DNA of 39,773 bases from Thermoprotei archaeon (GTDB lineage Archaea; Thermoproteota; Thermoprotei; Thermofilales; B20-G17), in the NCBI GenBank assembly GCA_003650675.1, contig QMRH01000014.1, forward strand, positions 1-39,773, read 5' to 3'. The notes under the pieces are model-generated. The model saw only the letters and a program-made list of their open reading frames with translations. It had not been told where the DNA came from and did not search any database. The position numbers were made by a program, and so were the translations under genes. Shown here one piece after another: positions 1 through 7,121 of this stretch (within the stretch, counting starts at the first letter, position 1; each line of letters starts with the position of its first letter).

Positions 1-704
1 CCCCTAGCATAGTATTCGCTACCCCACTCGGCTGCACTAACAAGTATAATTGTCCCGTAGTTGAACATCCTTCCAAGGAGACTCTGCTCTAAAACAACCC
101 TGCCCACCTGGTTGTATGGCGTATAGATGCTTCTCCTTCTAAGCAGTCCTCCCTTAACCTCTATGCCGGTATCGCTTACAACGTATTTTATGCTTCTACG
201 GTAAGCCTCTGTCTTAATTAACGTTAGGAGAGAAGCTAGGTAGGCTGAAGGCTTAAAGTACGCTGGATAGCCTTCCAATATGAATGCTAGTAATCCGAGA
301 ACCGAGGAGGCATCCTCTACAGGTATTAATCCAGCTTGATGAGCAAAGTACATCGAGGGTATTAGTGGAAGAATCAGCGTTAATCCTAGAGAAAGAAGAG
401 ATTCAGTGGAGCGTAGAACCCATGCTAGTAGGGTTATGATAAACAAGGGAGCTATAAATCCTATAAATGAAACAACACTCGACCCTACTTTAAACTGCTG
501 TAAATAGGGGGAGTTGAGGTCTATCAACTGGTATCTCACGCCCAGAAACCATGCTACTTCAAACAGAAACACTATTAAAGCTGGTGTAATACTAAGTAGG
601 TACCTTCTGATAAACCCTATAACAGAGGGGGATAAAACGACGATTGTTCTCGACTCATGGCCTAAACCGTAAGCCGTGTAATTGCTCACCCTGTCCTCTC
701 CCAT
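1..704 (-). CDS. Membrane protein with bacterial-PH-like (bPH2) domain, partial
   Basis: The reading frame is open from an ATG at 702-704 leftward past the window edge, giving about 234 residues of N-terminal part. The start has GGGA four bases upstream. Several hydrophobic stretches are seen between residues 30 and 140 (about four membrane segments), followed by a polar segment around residues 168-225 with YVVSDTGIEVKGGLLRRRS and YNQVGRVVLEQSLLGRMFNYG. That pattern (strand, 'G...RR', then 'DIQSV.v.Qs.lgRlf..G.i') is typical of the bPH2/YdbT domain (PF03703), whose members are membrane-associated and functionally poorly defined. The C-terminus is missing, so a second PH repeat cannot be judged. 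It is divergent from the toxin-antitoxin pair to its right. Confidence 0.72.
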   Translation of the reverse strand, partial: MGEDRVSNYTAYGLGHESRTIVVLSPSVIGFIRRYLLSITPALIVFLFEVAWFLGVRYQLIDLNSPYLQQFKVGSSVVSFIGFIAPLFIITLLAWVLRSTESLLSLGLTLILPLIPSMYFAHQAGLIPVEDASSVLGLLAFILEGYPAYFKPSAYLASLLTLIKTEAYRRSIKYVVSDTGIEVKGGLLRRRSIYTPYNQVGRVVLEQSLLGRMFNYGTIILVSAAEWGSEYYAR

Positions 705-812
705 ATTCCCAACAACTAGCTAATATTAACTGTTTCTAGGATAATATTAAAGCATCGTCTATTCATAAAATACATATTATAGATAATATATACTATACAA
801 AGTGAACTTTAA

Positions 813-938
813 GGAATCATAACTGCCCTATACTATGCCGATGTTTTGTTAACAGAAGACAAAGCTTTACACAAGATTTGGAGAAGGGAGGGATACAAAA
901 AGATAATTAAACTTTGTACATGGAGTTCGTTTAAATAA
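813..938 (+). pseudogene. Relic of a PIN-domain (VapC-like) C-terminus
   Basis: One frame directly after a TAA at 810-812 stays open to TAA at 936-938 and reads GIITALYYADVLLTEDKALH and onward. The string 'YYADVLLTEDKAL' matches the last conserved block of PIN nucleases (…A..ADvLvTeDk.l). There is no start codon and no N-terminal two thirds, so this is a truncated relic and not a gene. The 705-812 stretch before it is AT-rich and shows only the promoter region of the leftward membrane gene. Confidence 0.6.
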
Positions 939-1006
939 TCTTTTCTGAAAAACGGTTCCCCCCAATCTTAGCATCCCGCCCGATACTGTACGATCGGAAA
1001 CAATTA

Positions 1007-1022
1007 TTTTCATACATGAAAA
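1007..1022. promoter_or_regulatory. Perfect dyad upstream of AbrB/PIN operon
   Basis: TTTTCAT-AC-ATGAAAA is a perfect 7+7 inverted repeat. It lies about 12-20 bp upstream of an AT-rich TATA-like stretch (ATTTTTTAAT, 1034-1043), which is itself about 35 bp before the antitoxin ATG at 1076. A second, GC-richer dyad (CCGAT-N8-ATCGG) is at 980-997. The position fits an operator for the DNA-binding antitoxin, since AbrB-type antitoxins commonly autoregulate; this is inference. Confidence 0.45.
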
Positions 1023-1075
1023 TATGTCAGAAGATTTTTTAATCTGAAGTATGGAAAATTCAATGGGGATAAGCT

Positions 1076-1300
1076 ATGAAGGTTAGGGTTAGAATAGGAA
1101 AGAGAGGGACGTTGGTGATTCCTAAGGATATCAGGGAAAGGCTAGGCATAGAGGAGGGATCGGTATTATTTATGGAAGTCAAGGATCATGAGATTGTTTT
1201 AAGAAAAGATGATTTATGGGATCGTTTCTGGGGGTGTGCAAAAGGTCTTATGACACCGGAAGACATAGAAAGGGAGTTTGACGAGGCTGAGGAGGATTGA
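1076..1300 (+). CDS. AbrB/SpoVT-type antitoxin (VapB-like)
   Basis: This 74-residue protein has an N-terminal swapped-hairpin AbrB motif, MKVRVRIGKRGTLVIPKDIR, followed by ERLGIEEGS, the standard 'G.lvIP..iR..lgi..G' signature. The acidic C-tail (EFDEAEED) is the usual toxin-binding part of such antitoxins. GGGGAT lies eight bases before the ATG. The downstream PIN gene overlaps its stop by four bases, so the pair is translationally coupled. Function by family: DNA-binding antitoxin that neutralises the PIN RNase and represses its own operon. Confidence 0.85.
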   Translation: MKVRVRIGKRGTLVIPKDIRERLGIEEGSVLFMEVKDHEIVLRKDDLWDRFWGCAKGLMTPEDIEREFDEAEED

Positions 1301-1752
1301 AGAAACTAAGACACATACTTGTGGACACTTATGCTCTTATAGCAGCGGCAACGGACACAACAACTCCGGTCGCAGAAAAAGTGTTTGAGTCAATTAAGCT
1401 AGGTAAGGTGATAGGTGTAATACACTATGCCATAGCATTCGAGTTTATAGTACAATGGGCTAAGGGAAGGATACCTGCCTTTAAAACACGGAACGAGGTA
1501 ACAGACTTCTTGAAAATATTTTTCCAATGGAGGCAGTTAACCTATAGAGAGGTAATGGAAGCGGCAAGAATAAAGGTTGAAGGCGACAAATTACTTAGAA
1601 AAGCTGCACATCCCGAATTGAAAGGGAGAAAATTATCCTTAACGGATGCAACATCAATCTCGCTGGCAATGATAGAGGATCTGCCCATTCTAACAGGAGA
1701 TCGAGATCTAACGTATGTAGCAAAACACATGGGTGTTGACATTATATGGTAA
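1297..1752 (+). CDS. PIN-domain RNase toxin (VapC-like)
   Basis: This 151-residue PIN protein starts at TTG (1297-1299), which overlaps the antitoxin stop as TTGA. GAGGAGG at 1289-1295 is just upstream and supports the start. The acidic active-site residues are visible: the N-terminal HILVDTYALIAAA (Asp), then a Glu in AIAFEFIVQWA, then LSLTDATSISLAM (Asp) and LPILTGDRDLTYVAK (Asp). Family knowledge: Mg-dependent ribonuclease, toxic unless bound by its antitoxin. All four acidic positions look intact, so it is probably active. Confidence 0.85.
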   Translation: MKKLRHILVDTYALIAAATDTTTPVAEKVFESIKLGKVIGVIHYAIAFEFIVQWAKGRIPAFKTRNEVTDFLKIFFQWRQLTYREVMEAARIKVEGDKLLRKAAHPELKGRKLSLTDATSISLAMIEDLPILTGDRDLTYVAKHMGVDIIW

Positions 1753-1877
1753 GAAGAGGTCGCTATGGATGATGCATTCCTAACAATTTCATCTTGACAT
1801 GCTTTCTTATTTTTCTTAAAGATATACGTCGACTTATTTATCCATCTGCAACATTGTTTTCCGGCTTCCAGCATCTT

Positions 1878-2130
1878 TCAATAAAGCAGTATTTTCACTC
1901 CGTGGTCTCTAGCATACTTGACAAGCCTTATATTCCCCTTCTGATCTATCATCACCATGCAGACTCTATCAGGATTAAAATCGAACCCAGCAATATGGCC
2001 GACCACCTTAGCCTTCAACTCCTTCCTCAAATATTTAATGTAGAGTTCAAGCGGAACGTTAACATGAATCTCAAAACTGTTCTTCTTTAGATAAACACCC
2101 GTCCATCATCTAAAACCAGCTAATGTAGAC
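1878..2130 (-). pseudogene. Relic of IS200/IS605 TnpB (OrfB) gene
   Basis: On the minus strand a frame reads KKNSFEIHVNVPLELYIKYL, then HIAGFDFNPDRVCMVMIDQ and KGNIRLVKYARDHG before TGA at 1878-1880. 'G.D.N.DR..MV.vD..G.i' is the TnpB block containing the first RuvC aspartate. The upstream part, LDDGRV, is in another frame, so a frameshift separates them. Neither the N-terminal helix-turn-helix half nor the zinc-ribbon and later RuvC motifs is present. It is a dead fragment. It fills the 1753-2162 gap, in which I see no intact gene. Confidence 0.6.
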
Positions 2131-2162
2131 TCTAAAGCAACATTACAAACATTCTTGTTCTC

Positions 2163-3368
2163 TTAAACAATTGATGCAAGGAAGAGATGTATGTTTTCGG
2201 AATCTATGACAAACACGTTTTTCGGATACCTTCTGTGGGGTTTTCCTATCTTTACCTCCACTTTTAAATCATCGGCAATACAATCTATTTCAAAGGAGTT
2301 TCTAAAATAGAAGACCTCCCCGAACCTTCTCGAGAGATGGGATTGAACTATCCACTCGTACAGTGCACTTTCCAAATATTTTTCTCCACTCCAAAGGGAA
2401 AGAGTATGTGCTATAAAGGGGTCTAGGAAAAAGAACTTTTTTTCCTTCCTCCATTTCACCCTATCCTTTTTAAACATCGCAATATCTAGAATGAAAATGT
2501 TCCTCAACATATTGATGTATTCCTGGACGGTTTTGTATGAGACCCCTATATCCCTTCCTATTGTCGAGAACGAGCAAGGGGATGGGGCTTTTCTCATAAT
2601 GCTTCCAATAACTTCCTTAGTCAACTGTAGGTTGTATTTTGCCTTCAGTATATCACTTTCCATGCCGGCAATAAACTGTTCTTCGGCAGTAGGATCCTGG
2701 TTAATAGCAAGAGGGAAACCGCCAGTCTTTAAATATCTCCGAAAAAGCTCTTTTATTCTCTCATAGTCCTTCAATAACCTCCTCATCGTTTTTTCTACAT
2801 CCTCTTCGAGTTCCACCTTTAGTCCGTGAACTTCTAGATATTCCCTAAAGGTTAACGGATAGACGAAAATATCTTTTCCTCCTCCCCTTCTCCCCGGAAA
2901 AAGTTCAACCTCCCCCTTTAGCCTCAACGAAGAGGATCCAGTAATAGTCAGTACATCATTTTTAAAGATCCCTAGATCAATGTAGCCTTTAATAATTCTC
3001 CACCATTCCGGTACGCTTGTGACTTCATCCAGGAAAATGAAGGAATTATCTATCCCCATGGACTTCTTAAAAGAAATATATGAATCAAGTACTTTTTTAA
3101 GGGAGCTAATATCAGGTAGAAAGTCACAGTTAAAGTAGAAGACACTTTCCTTTTCAACATTCTTCACTAGATCATTTATCAAGAGCTTTATGCCCGTTGT
3201 CTTCCCTATTTGTCTAGGACCCACCACAAAGTTTAGAGAGAAAGGTTTTAAACTAATTCTTTCTATCCATTTTGGTATCCACCGAACCCTTAAAGACCTC
3301 CACCTCGAAACCGTAATATCTTCCCTGTCACTCCACCAAGGATTATGCCTCGAAATCAATTCCTCCAT
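2163..3368 (-). CDS. Archaeal AAA ATPase, AAA_14/DUF4143 type
   Basis: The protein has 401 residues. Walker A is GPRQIGKTT at residues 50-58, Walker B is FIFLDE ending at D114/E115, and ITGSSS at about 142-147 is the sensor-1 strand. Residues about 255-300 (SFSTIGRDIGVSYKTVQEYI) look like a winged helix. The C-terminal part has a PD-(D/E)xK-like core: E360-I-D362, then E371-V-K373. This is the layout of AAA_14 plus DUF4143, a family of uncertain function often linked to mobile or defence DNA. The ATG at 3366-3368 lies directly beside a dyad and about 27 bp from a TATA box, so the mRNA is probably leaderless. It is divergent from the next ATPase. Confidence 0.85.
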   Translation of the reverse strand: MEELISRHNPWWSDREDITVSRWRSLRVRWIPKWIERISLKPFSLNFVVGPRQIGKTTGIKLLINDLVKNVEKESVFYFNCDFLPDISSLKKVLDSYISFKKSMGIDNSFIFLDEVTSVPEWWRIIKGYIDLGIFKNDVLTITGSSSLRLKGEVELFPGRRGGGKDIFVYPLTFREYLEVHGLKVELEEDVEKTMRRLLKDYERIKELFRRYLKTGGFPLAINQDPTAEEQFIAGMESDILKAKYNLQLTKEVIGSIMRKAPSPCSFSTIGRDIGVSYKTVQEYINMLRNIFILDIAMFKKDRVKWRKEKKFFFLDPFIAHTLSLWSGEKYLESALYEWIVQSHLSRRFGEVFYFRNSFEIDCIADDLKVEVKIGKPHRRYPKNVFVIDSENIHLFLASIV

Positions 3369-3400
3369 ATTAGAATTTTTACTTCTAATCCTTTATAAAG
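3369..3400 (-). promoter_or_regulatory. ATPase promoter with dyad between TATA and ATG
   Basis: ATTAGAA-N7-TTCTAAT (3369-3389) is a perfect 7+7 inverted repeat touching the ATG at 3368. Immediately beyond it, CTTTATAAAG at 3391-3400 reads as a TATA box on the minus strand about 27 bp from the start codon. The dyad therefore covers the expected transcription start. A protein bound here would block initiation. Confidence 0.5.
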
Positions 3401-3763
3401 ATATAGAAACATAGTTTCTGATATTTCCATTCTACCTTGGCATCTATGCTACACACATCAGGTTTCTCGAAAACGAGAGAAAACCTACCATCTTAAAACC
3501 AAGAAATATGATCCCATCAACTAACCTATGTTTATCGGTTTCCTTAGACACACACACCCCTAAAGGGGAGAATAAAATATTGTCCCATTTTCCGGTTAAC
3601 TGTGTTCCTTGGCTCCCTAAATTCTTCGGAAACTTCGATTTCAAAACCGAGAAAAATGCCCTGTTGTAGGATCTTATCTCCACTAGAAGTTATTGCTACG
3701 ACCATGCAGGGTAGCCTTTGTAGGGTTTTACCGCAAATTGTTTAAGCCTGAAAAAATGGTCTA
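3401..3763. other. Gene-free stretch between two divergent ATPase genes
   Basis: No supported gene was found. There is a hairpin-like segment at about 3459-3487 (AGGTTT.CTCG, AAAA loop, CGAG.AAAACCT). A 79-codon minus-strand frame (3444-3683) has no recognisable motif and no clear ribosome site, and I do not call it. Confidence 0.4.
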
Positions 3764-3800
3764 TATAGAGGGAAAAAATATAAGAAAATTTCCCTCTATA
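3764..3800 (+). promoter_or_regulatory. 12-bp dyad flanking the TATA box of the 3808 ATPase
   Basis: TATAGAGGGAAA at 3764-3775 and TTTCCCTCTATA at 3789-3800 form a perfect 12+12 inverted repeat. The 13-base spacer, AAATATAAGAAAA, contains the probable TATA box about 29 bp before the ATG at 3808. The core promoter is thus enclosed by the dyad. Occupancy would compete with TBP/TFB. A cruciform or RNA hairpin is the alternative reading, but the dyad would sit mostly upstream of the transcript start. Confidence 0.6.
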
Positions 3801-3807
3801 AAATACA

Positions 3808-5106
3808 ATGTTAGATAGAGAAACCATCATCAGGGTAATAATGGACTTTCAGGAACAAAAGCTACCTTCTTTAATCAAAAGGGAAATAGATGTTCCCTTA
3901 GAGCTGAAGATTAGAAGAGCTATCTCTATTATAGGTCCACGGAGGGCTGGAAAAACTTTTTTCATGTTCCAGCTGATTAAAAGCCTGTTGGAAAAAGAGG
4001 TGGAGAGGAATAGGATACTATACATTAACTTTGAAGATTATCGTTTAGCAGGGATAGATTATAAGGATTTCGGAAGATTAATAGAAGTATATTATGAACT
4101 GTTTCCTGAAAACAGGAGGAAAAAAGCGTATTTCTTCTTCGATGAAGTACAGAATGTGGAGGGCTGGGAGAGGGTTGTAAGAACATTAATAGACAGGGAG
4201 AATGCACAAATTTTCATAACAGGCTCGTCTTCAAAGCTGCTTTCCAGAGAGGTTGCTACCCAACTTAGGGGAAGAACATTAACTTATAGGGTATTTCCCT
4301 TTTCGTTTAGGGAATTTCTTGAGGCAAGAAGGTTCAGGTTAAAAACGTATATGTCAAGCTACGATAAAAATAGATTGCTACATCTTCTTGATGAATACCT
4401 AAGATGGGGAGGGTATCCGGAAGCAGTTATTGAAAGCGGGAGGAGAGAGAGAATACTGGAAGAGATATGGGAGGTCACCATTGCAAGAGATATAATAGAC
4501 CGATGGAAGATCAGAAACATTAAGGTGCTAAGGTTATTAATCAGGGCCTTAAAGGAGTCTAAGGAACTGTCTATACACAGGCTCCATAATTATCTCAAAT
4601 CCATGGGGATAAGGGTAAGTAAAAACACGTTGTACAGTTACCTTGAATACTTGAATGACAGCCTTGTGGTCTTTCCATTAAAGAAATTCTCCTACTCCTA
4701 TAAGAATGTTGAAAAAAGTATACCCAAAATATACTTCGTAGATAACGGCTTGTATACAGGTGAAGGATATTTAAGTAGATTGCTGGAAAACCTAGTTTTT
4801 ATAGAACTTATGAGAAGAGGATACACGGTGAACGAGAACATATTTTACTGGAAAGAACAAACGGGAAGAGAAGTGGATTTTATTATCCGAAGGAAAAATA
4901 GAGTCGAACAATTAATACAAGTATGTTACGAGCTAACGCCGGAAAACGAGAAGCGAGAAATAATGTCTTTAGTTAAGGCTTCGAGTAAGCTAAACTGCGG
5001 GAAACTACTGGTGGTGACTTGGGATCAAGAGGAAAAAATCGAGAAAGGGGGAAGAAGAATAAAAATTATACCCTTATGGAAGTGGCTACTAGAAAGACCT
5101 GTTTAA
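3808..5106 (+). CDS. Archaeal AAA ATPase, AAA_14/DUF4143 type
   Basis: This 432-residue protein has Walker A GPRRAGKT (43-50), Walker B YFFFDE (D112/E113), sensor ITGSSS (137-142) and the family's FPFSFREFLEARRF block (163-176). Residues about 250-285 (LSIHRLHNYL, VSKNTLYSYLEYL) look like a winged helix. The C-terminal nuclease-like core reads GREVDFIIRR then LIQVCYE; the Glu usual in the 'EVK' motif is Gln here, so nuclease activity is doubtful. It is a diverged relative of the leftward ATPase at 2163-3368. Its stop overlaps the stop of the convergent GH66 gene. The start sits about 29 bp from the TATA box (leaderless). Confidence 0.86.
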   Translation: MLDRETIIRVIMDFQEQKLPSLIKREIDVPLELKIRRAISIIGPRRAGKTFFMFQLIKSLLEKEVERNRILYINFEDYRLAGIDYKDFGRLIEVYYELFPENRRKKAYFFFDEVQNVEGWERVVRTLIDRENAQIFITGSSSKLLSREVATQLRGRTLTYRVFPFSFREFLEARRFRLKTYMSSYDKNRLLHLLDEYLRWGGYPEAVIESGRRERILEEIWEVTIARDIIDRWKIRNIKVLRLLIRALKESKELSIHRLHNYLKSMGIRVSKNTLYSYLEYLNDSLVVFPLKKFSYSYKNVEKSIPKIYFVDNGLYTGEGYLSRLLENLVFIELMRRGYTVNENIFYWKEQTGREVDFIIRRKNRVEQLIQVCYELTPENEKREIMSLVKASSKLNCGKLLVVTWDQEEKIEKGGRRIKIIPLWKWLLERPV

Positions 5107-6860
5107 GGTTGAATCGTCCTGGATGGAGGAGGAGCCAATATAATTATATCCCAGTACTTTAGCGAAGGCACGTTGATCTCCACTAGTTCACCGTTCACCT
5201 TGTAGCTTAATTTTTTCGGTTCATGGCTCTTATCGGCTTCAACCATATGGACGGTAAGTGAATCCGTGTGTATAACGCTTCTAGGAACAACGAGGATTAT
5301 ATTCCTCTCTTCTACCGGCTCGGGTTGAACGCTCTTCCACTTCATTTCACTTATCCCCCTAAAGTTTATCAAATGTATGATGACTGCTTTTTGTCCTTTA
5401 AGGTAAGGTATAATTTGAATGGTGTCGGGTTTAGGGATATAGGAGTAGTTTTTATTCAAGATCTTGATTCCAGATCCGTATATCCTACTGACATCGGGCG
5501 CATAGATGTATTCTTCGTACCTTGTGATTACATCGTAGTAGTTCTGTAGCTTGTTCTCCAAGGGCTTCGGCAACTCTCTGCATTTCGGGAAATATGGGTC
5601 AACCAGATATCTGTTTCCTTCTCCAAGCTCTATCCTGAAACCCTGGTTAGCGAAGATTAATGCATCAAGTAGAAGCACCGTCGGTTCATGGGTGTCTGTA
5701 TATGCTGCTATAACCACAGGTTTACCGCTAAGCTTCCTAGCCTTCATAATTAAATCCTGTAGACTGGCATAGGTTTCGTAGCTCCATACCTCGATATATA
5801 TGAAGGATGCGTTGGCTTCTCTAGCCACAGCCTCCAGAGGCCACGCATCAACAAGATTGAAAACAACATCTCTGTTCAGACTCCTCCTCGCATCATTTAT
5901 GAATTCTATAAATCCCCTCACCACATCAACCCTCCTACCCTTCCAGTAGGCGTCCCTGGTCCAGCCTTCGCCATACTGATCCAAGTGAATACCATTCCAG
6001 CCAAAGCTTTCAACGGAGCGCTTCAACTCCTCCAAAAGAAAATCATGAAAACTACATTCTCTACCGGGATTAACTAGGTAAAGCCAGTCAGCGAACCTAA
6101 GGGGAAACCCCTCCCTGTTCCTTAAGGCCCATTCAGGATATTTAGAGTAGATCCTCTCATCGACAGCATATATTGCAATGTACGCCATGCACTTAATACC
6201 CCTCCCCCTAGAGAGCCTAATCTTCTCGCGTACCGTATCAAGATGAACTGGCTTACGAAGTATAAAGTAGTCCTTCAGCTTAGGAGTATAGTTGCCATGA
6301 TACTCAAACCAATCATAAAACTGAATAAAATTTATGTGAAAACGCGCAAGCCTATCCACCCTAGACTTCACATCCTCGTCAGCGGCAAAAGTAGCGAAGA
6401 AACCATACCTAGGAACAAGAGACATATCCCTAACAACATCGAAAACCAGCGTCGAACCAGCAAGGTATTTTTCGCCTTCATAAACCTTAACCCTGGCAAT
6501 AAAACCACGTATCAAACATTCAGGAGTAACCCACTTAAAAACCCTGTAAAACCCTTCCCCAGCATCCAAAGACCCAACATTAACATGCTCCTTGTAAAGA
6601 ACACTACCAAGAGAATCCTCAATGCTGAAAACCAAGCTGAGATTCTGTAAAACCCTATTAAACATGTTCGTTATATTACACTTGATTTTAGCAACGCTAT
6701 CGGGACGATAACTAACCTTTTCACTATCCAACCAAATATAAAGACCCTTCTCCCTTATAACTTCACGATAAAACATTAACAAACCACCATAATATACAAT
6801 TAACCCTACGATAAACAAAACACACACCACAAAAAGAAGTTTATTTTGCAATTCATCCAC
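5103..6860 (-). CDS. Membrane-anchored GH66 (dextranase-type) glycoside hydrolase
   Basis: The protein has 585 residues. One N-terminal hydrophobic segment (residues about 7-30) should anchor it with the catalytic part outside. Residues 40-145 are beta-rich and Ig-like. From about 150 a TIM-barrel-type domain shows INFIQFYDWFEYHG (176-189), GIHLDQYGEGW (290-300) with the expected nucleophile D294, and ASFIYIEVWS (351-360) with E357 as acid/base; a beta domain follows. GH66 enzymes cut or rearrange alpha-1,6-glucan (dextran). It is shorter than bacterial dextranases. The annotated start is GTG (6858-6860), one base after the stop of a 34-codon gene. TTG at 6849-6851, which is better spaced from AGGGTGG, is also possible. 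Substrate specificity is inferred. Confidence 0.78.
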   Translation of the reverse strand: MDELQNKLLFVVCVLFIVGLIVYYGGLLMFYREVIREKGLYIWLDSEKVSYRPDSVAKIKCNITNMFNRVLQNLSLVFSIEDSLGSVLYKEHVNVGSLDAGEGFYRVFKWVTPECLIRGFIARVKVYEGEKYLAGSTLVFDVVRDMSLVPRYGFFATFAADEDVKSRVDRLARFHINFIQFYDWFEYHGNYTPKLKDYFILRKPVHLDTVREKIRLSRGRGIKCMAYIAIYAVDERIYSKYPEWALRNREGFPLRFADWLYLVNPGRECSFHDFLLEELKRSVESFGWNGIHLDQYGEGWTRDAYWKGRRVDVVRGFIEFINDARRSLNRDVVFNLVDAWPLEAVAREANASFIYIEVWSYETYASLQDLIMKARKLSGKPVVIAAYTDTHEPTVLLLDALIFANQGFRIELGEGNRYLVDPYFPKCRELPKPLENKLQNYYDVITRYEEYIYAPDVSRIYGSGIKILNKNYSYIPKPDTIQIIPYLKGQKAVIIHLINFRGISEMKWKSVQPEPVEERNIILVVPRSVIHTDSLTVHMVEADKSHEPKKLSYKVNGELVEINVPSLKYWDIIILAPPPSRTIQP

Positions 6861-6861
6861 C

Positions 6862-6966
6862 CTACGGAGAAGCTTCTATTTGCAAGTCCTTGTTTAAGCT
6901 GAGACTACCTAATAATTGTACTATAACTGTTCCTATTAGAAGAATACATAATGCCTTTTTAGGCAT
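6862..6966 (-). CDS. 34-residue membrane or secreted peptide upstream of GH66
   Basis: An ATG at 6964-6966 opens a 34-codon frame ending with TAG at 6862-6864. It encodes MPKKALCILLIGTVIVQLLG followed by SLSLNKDLQIEASP: a basic start, a hydrophobic core of about 16 residues, then a short polar tail. GGGGAG at 6973-6978 is a good ribosome site, and a TATA-like stretch (6984-6998) lies just upstream. The stop is one base from the GH66 start, so translation is likely coupled. I recognise no family. It could be a small membrane partner or a leader peptide for the hydrolase. Confidence 0.5.
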   Translation of the reverse strand: MPKKALCILLIGTVIVQLLGSLSLNKDLQIEASP

Positions 6967-6983
6967 ACTTGCTCCCCTTGTCC

Positions 6984-7030
6984 TTTATATATTATAAAAA
7001 TTTTAAGTGGTTAATAAGATTTACTATTAA
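6984..7030 (-). promoter_or_regulatory. Promoter and dyad operator of the peptide/GH66 operon
   Basis: TTTATATATTATAAA at 6984-6998 supplies a TATA box on the minus strand. Upstream of it (7011-7030) is TTAATA-N8-TATTAA, with the left flank reading AACTTAATA on the minus strand. The same spacing and core are found at 18139-18162, 18289-18308 and, with one mismatch, 19450-19469. Lying just upstream of TATA, it is in a position where TrmB-type factors usually activate. The rest of the gap to 7121 is AT-rich without further signals. Confidence 0.5.
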
Positions 7031-7121
7031 GTTGTTATATTATTGTTTAAGTTGTCTTACCTCTAGTTTAGAAAAATGGGGTGTTTACACTTCTATTTAA
7101 TTTTTAATTTGTTATAAAATA

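Noticed and set aside
1542-1874. 110-codon minus-strand frame over the PIN gene
   Set aside because: It is antisense to a clear PIN gene, has no motif and no ribosome site.
3444-3683. 79-codon minus-strand frame between the first two ATPases
   Set aside because: No family, no ribosome site and atypical composition; could be a decayed remnant but cannot be supported.
6243-6650. 135-codon plus-strand frame inside the GH66 gene
   Set aside because: Antisense shadow of a gene with intact catalytic motifs.
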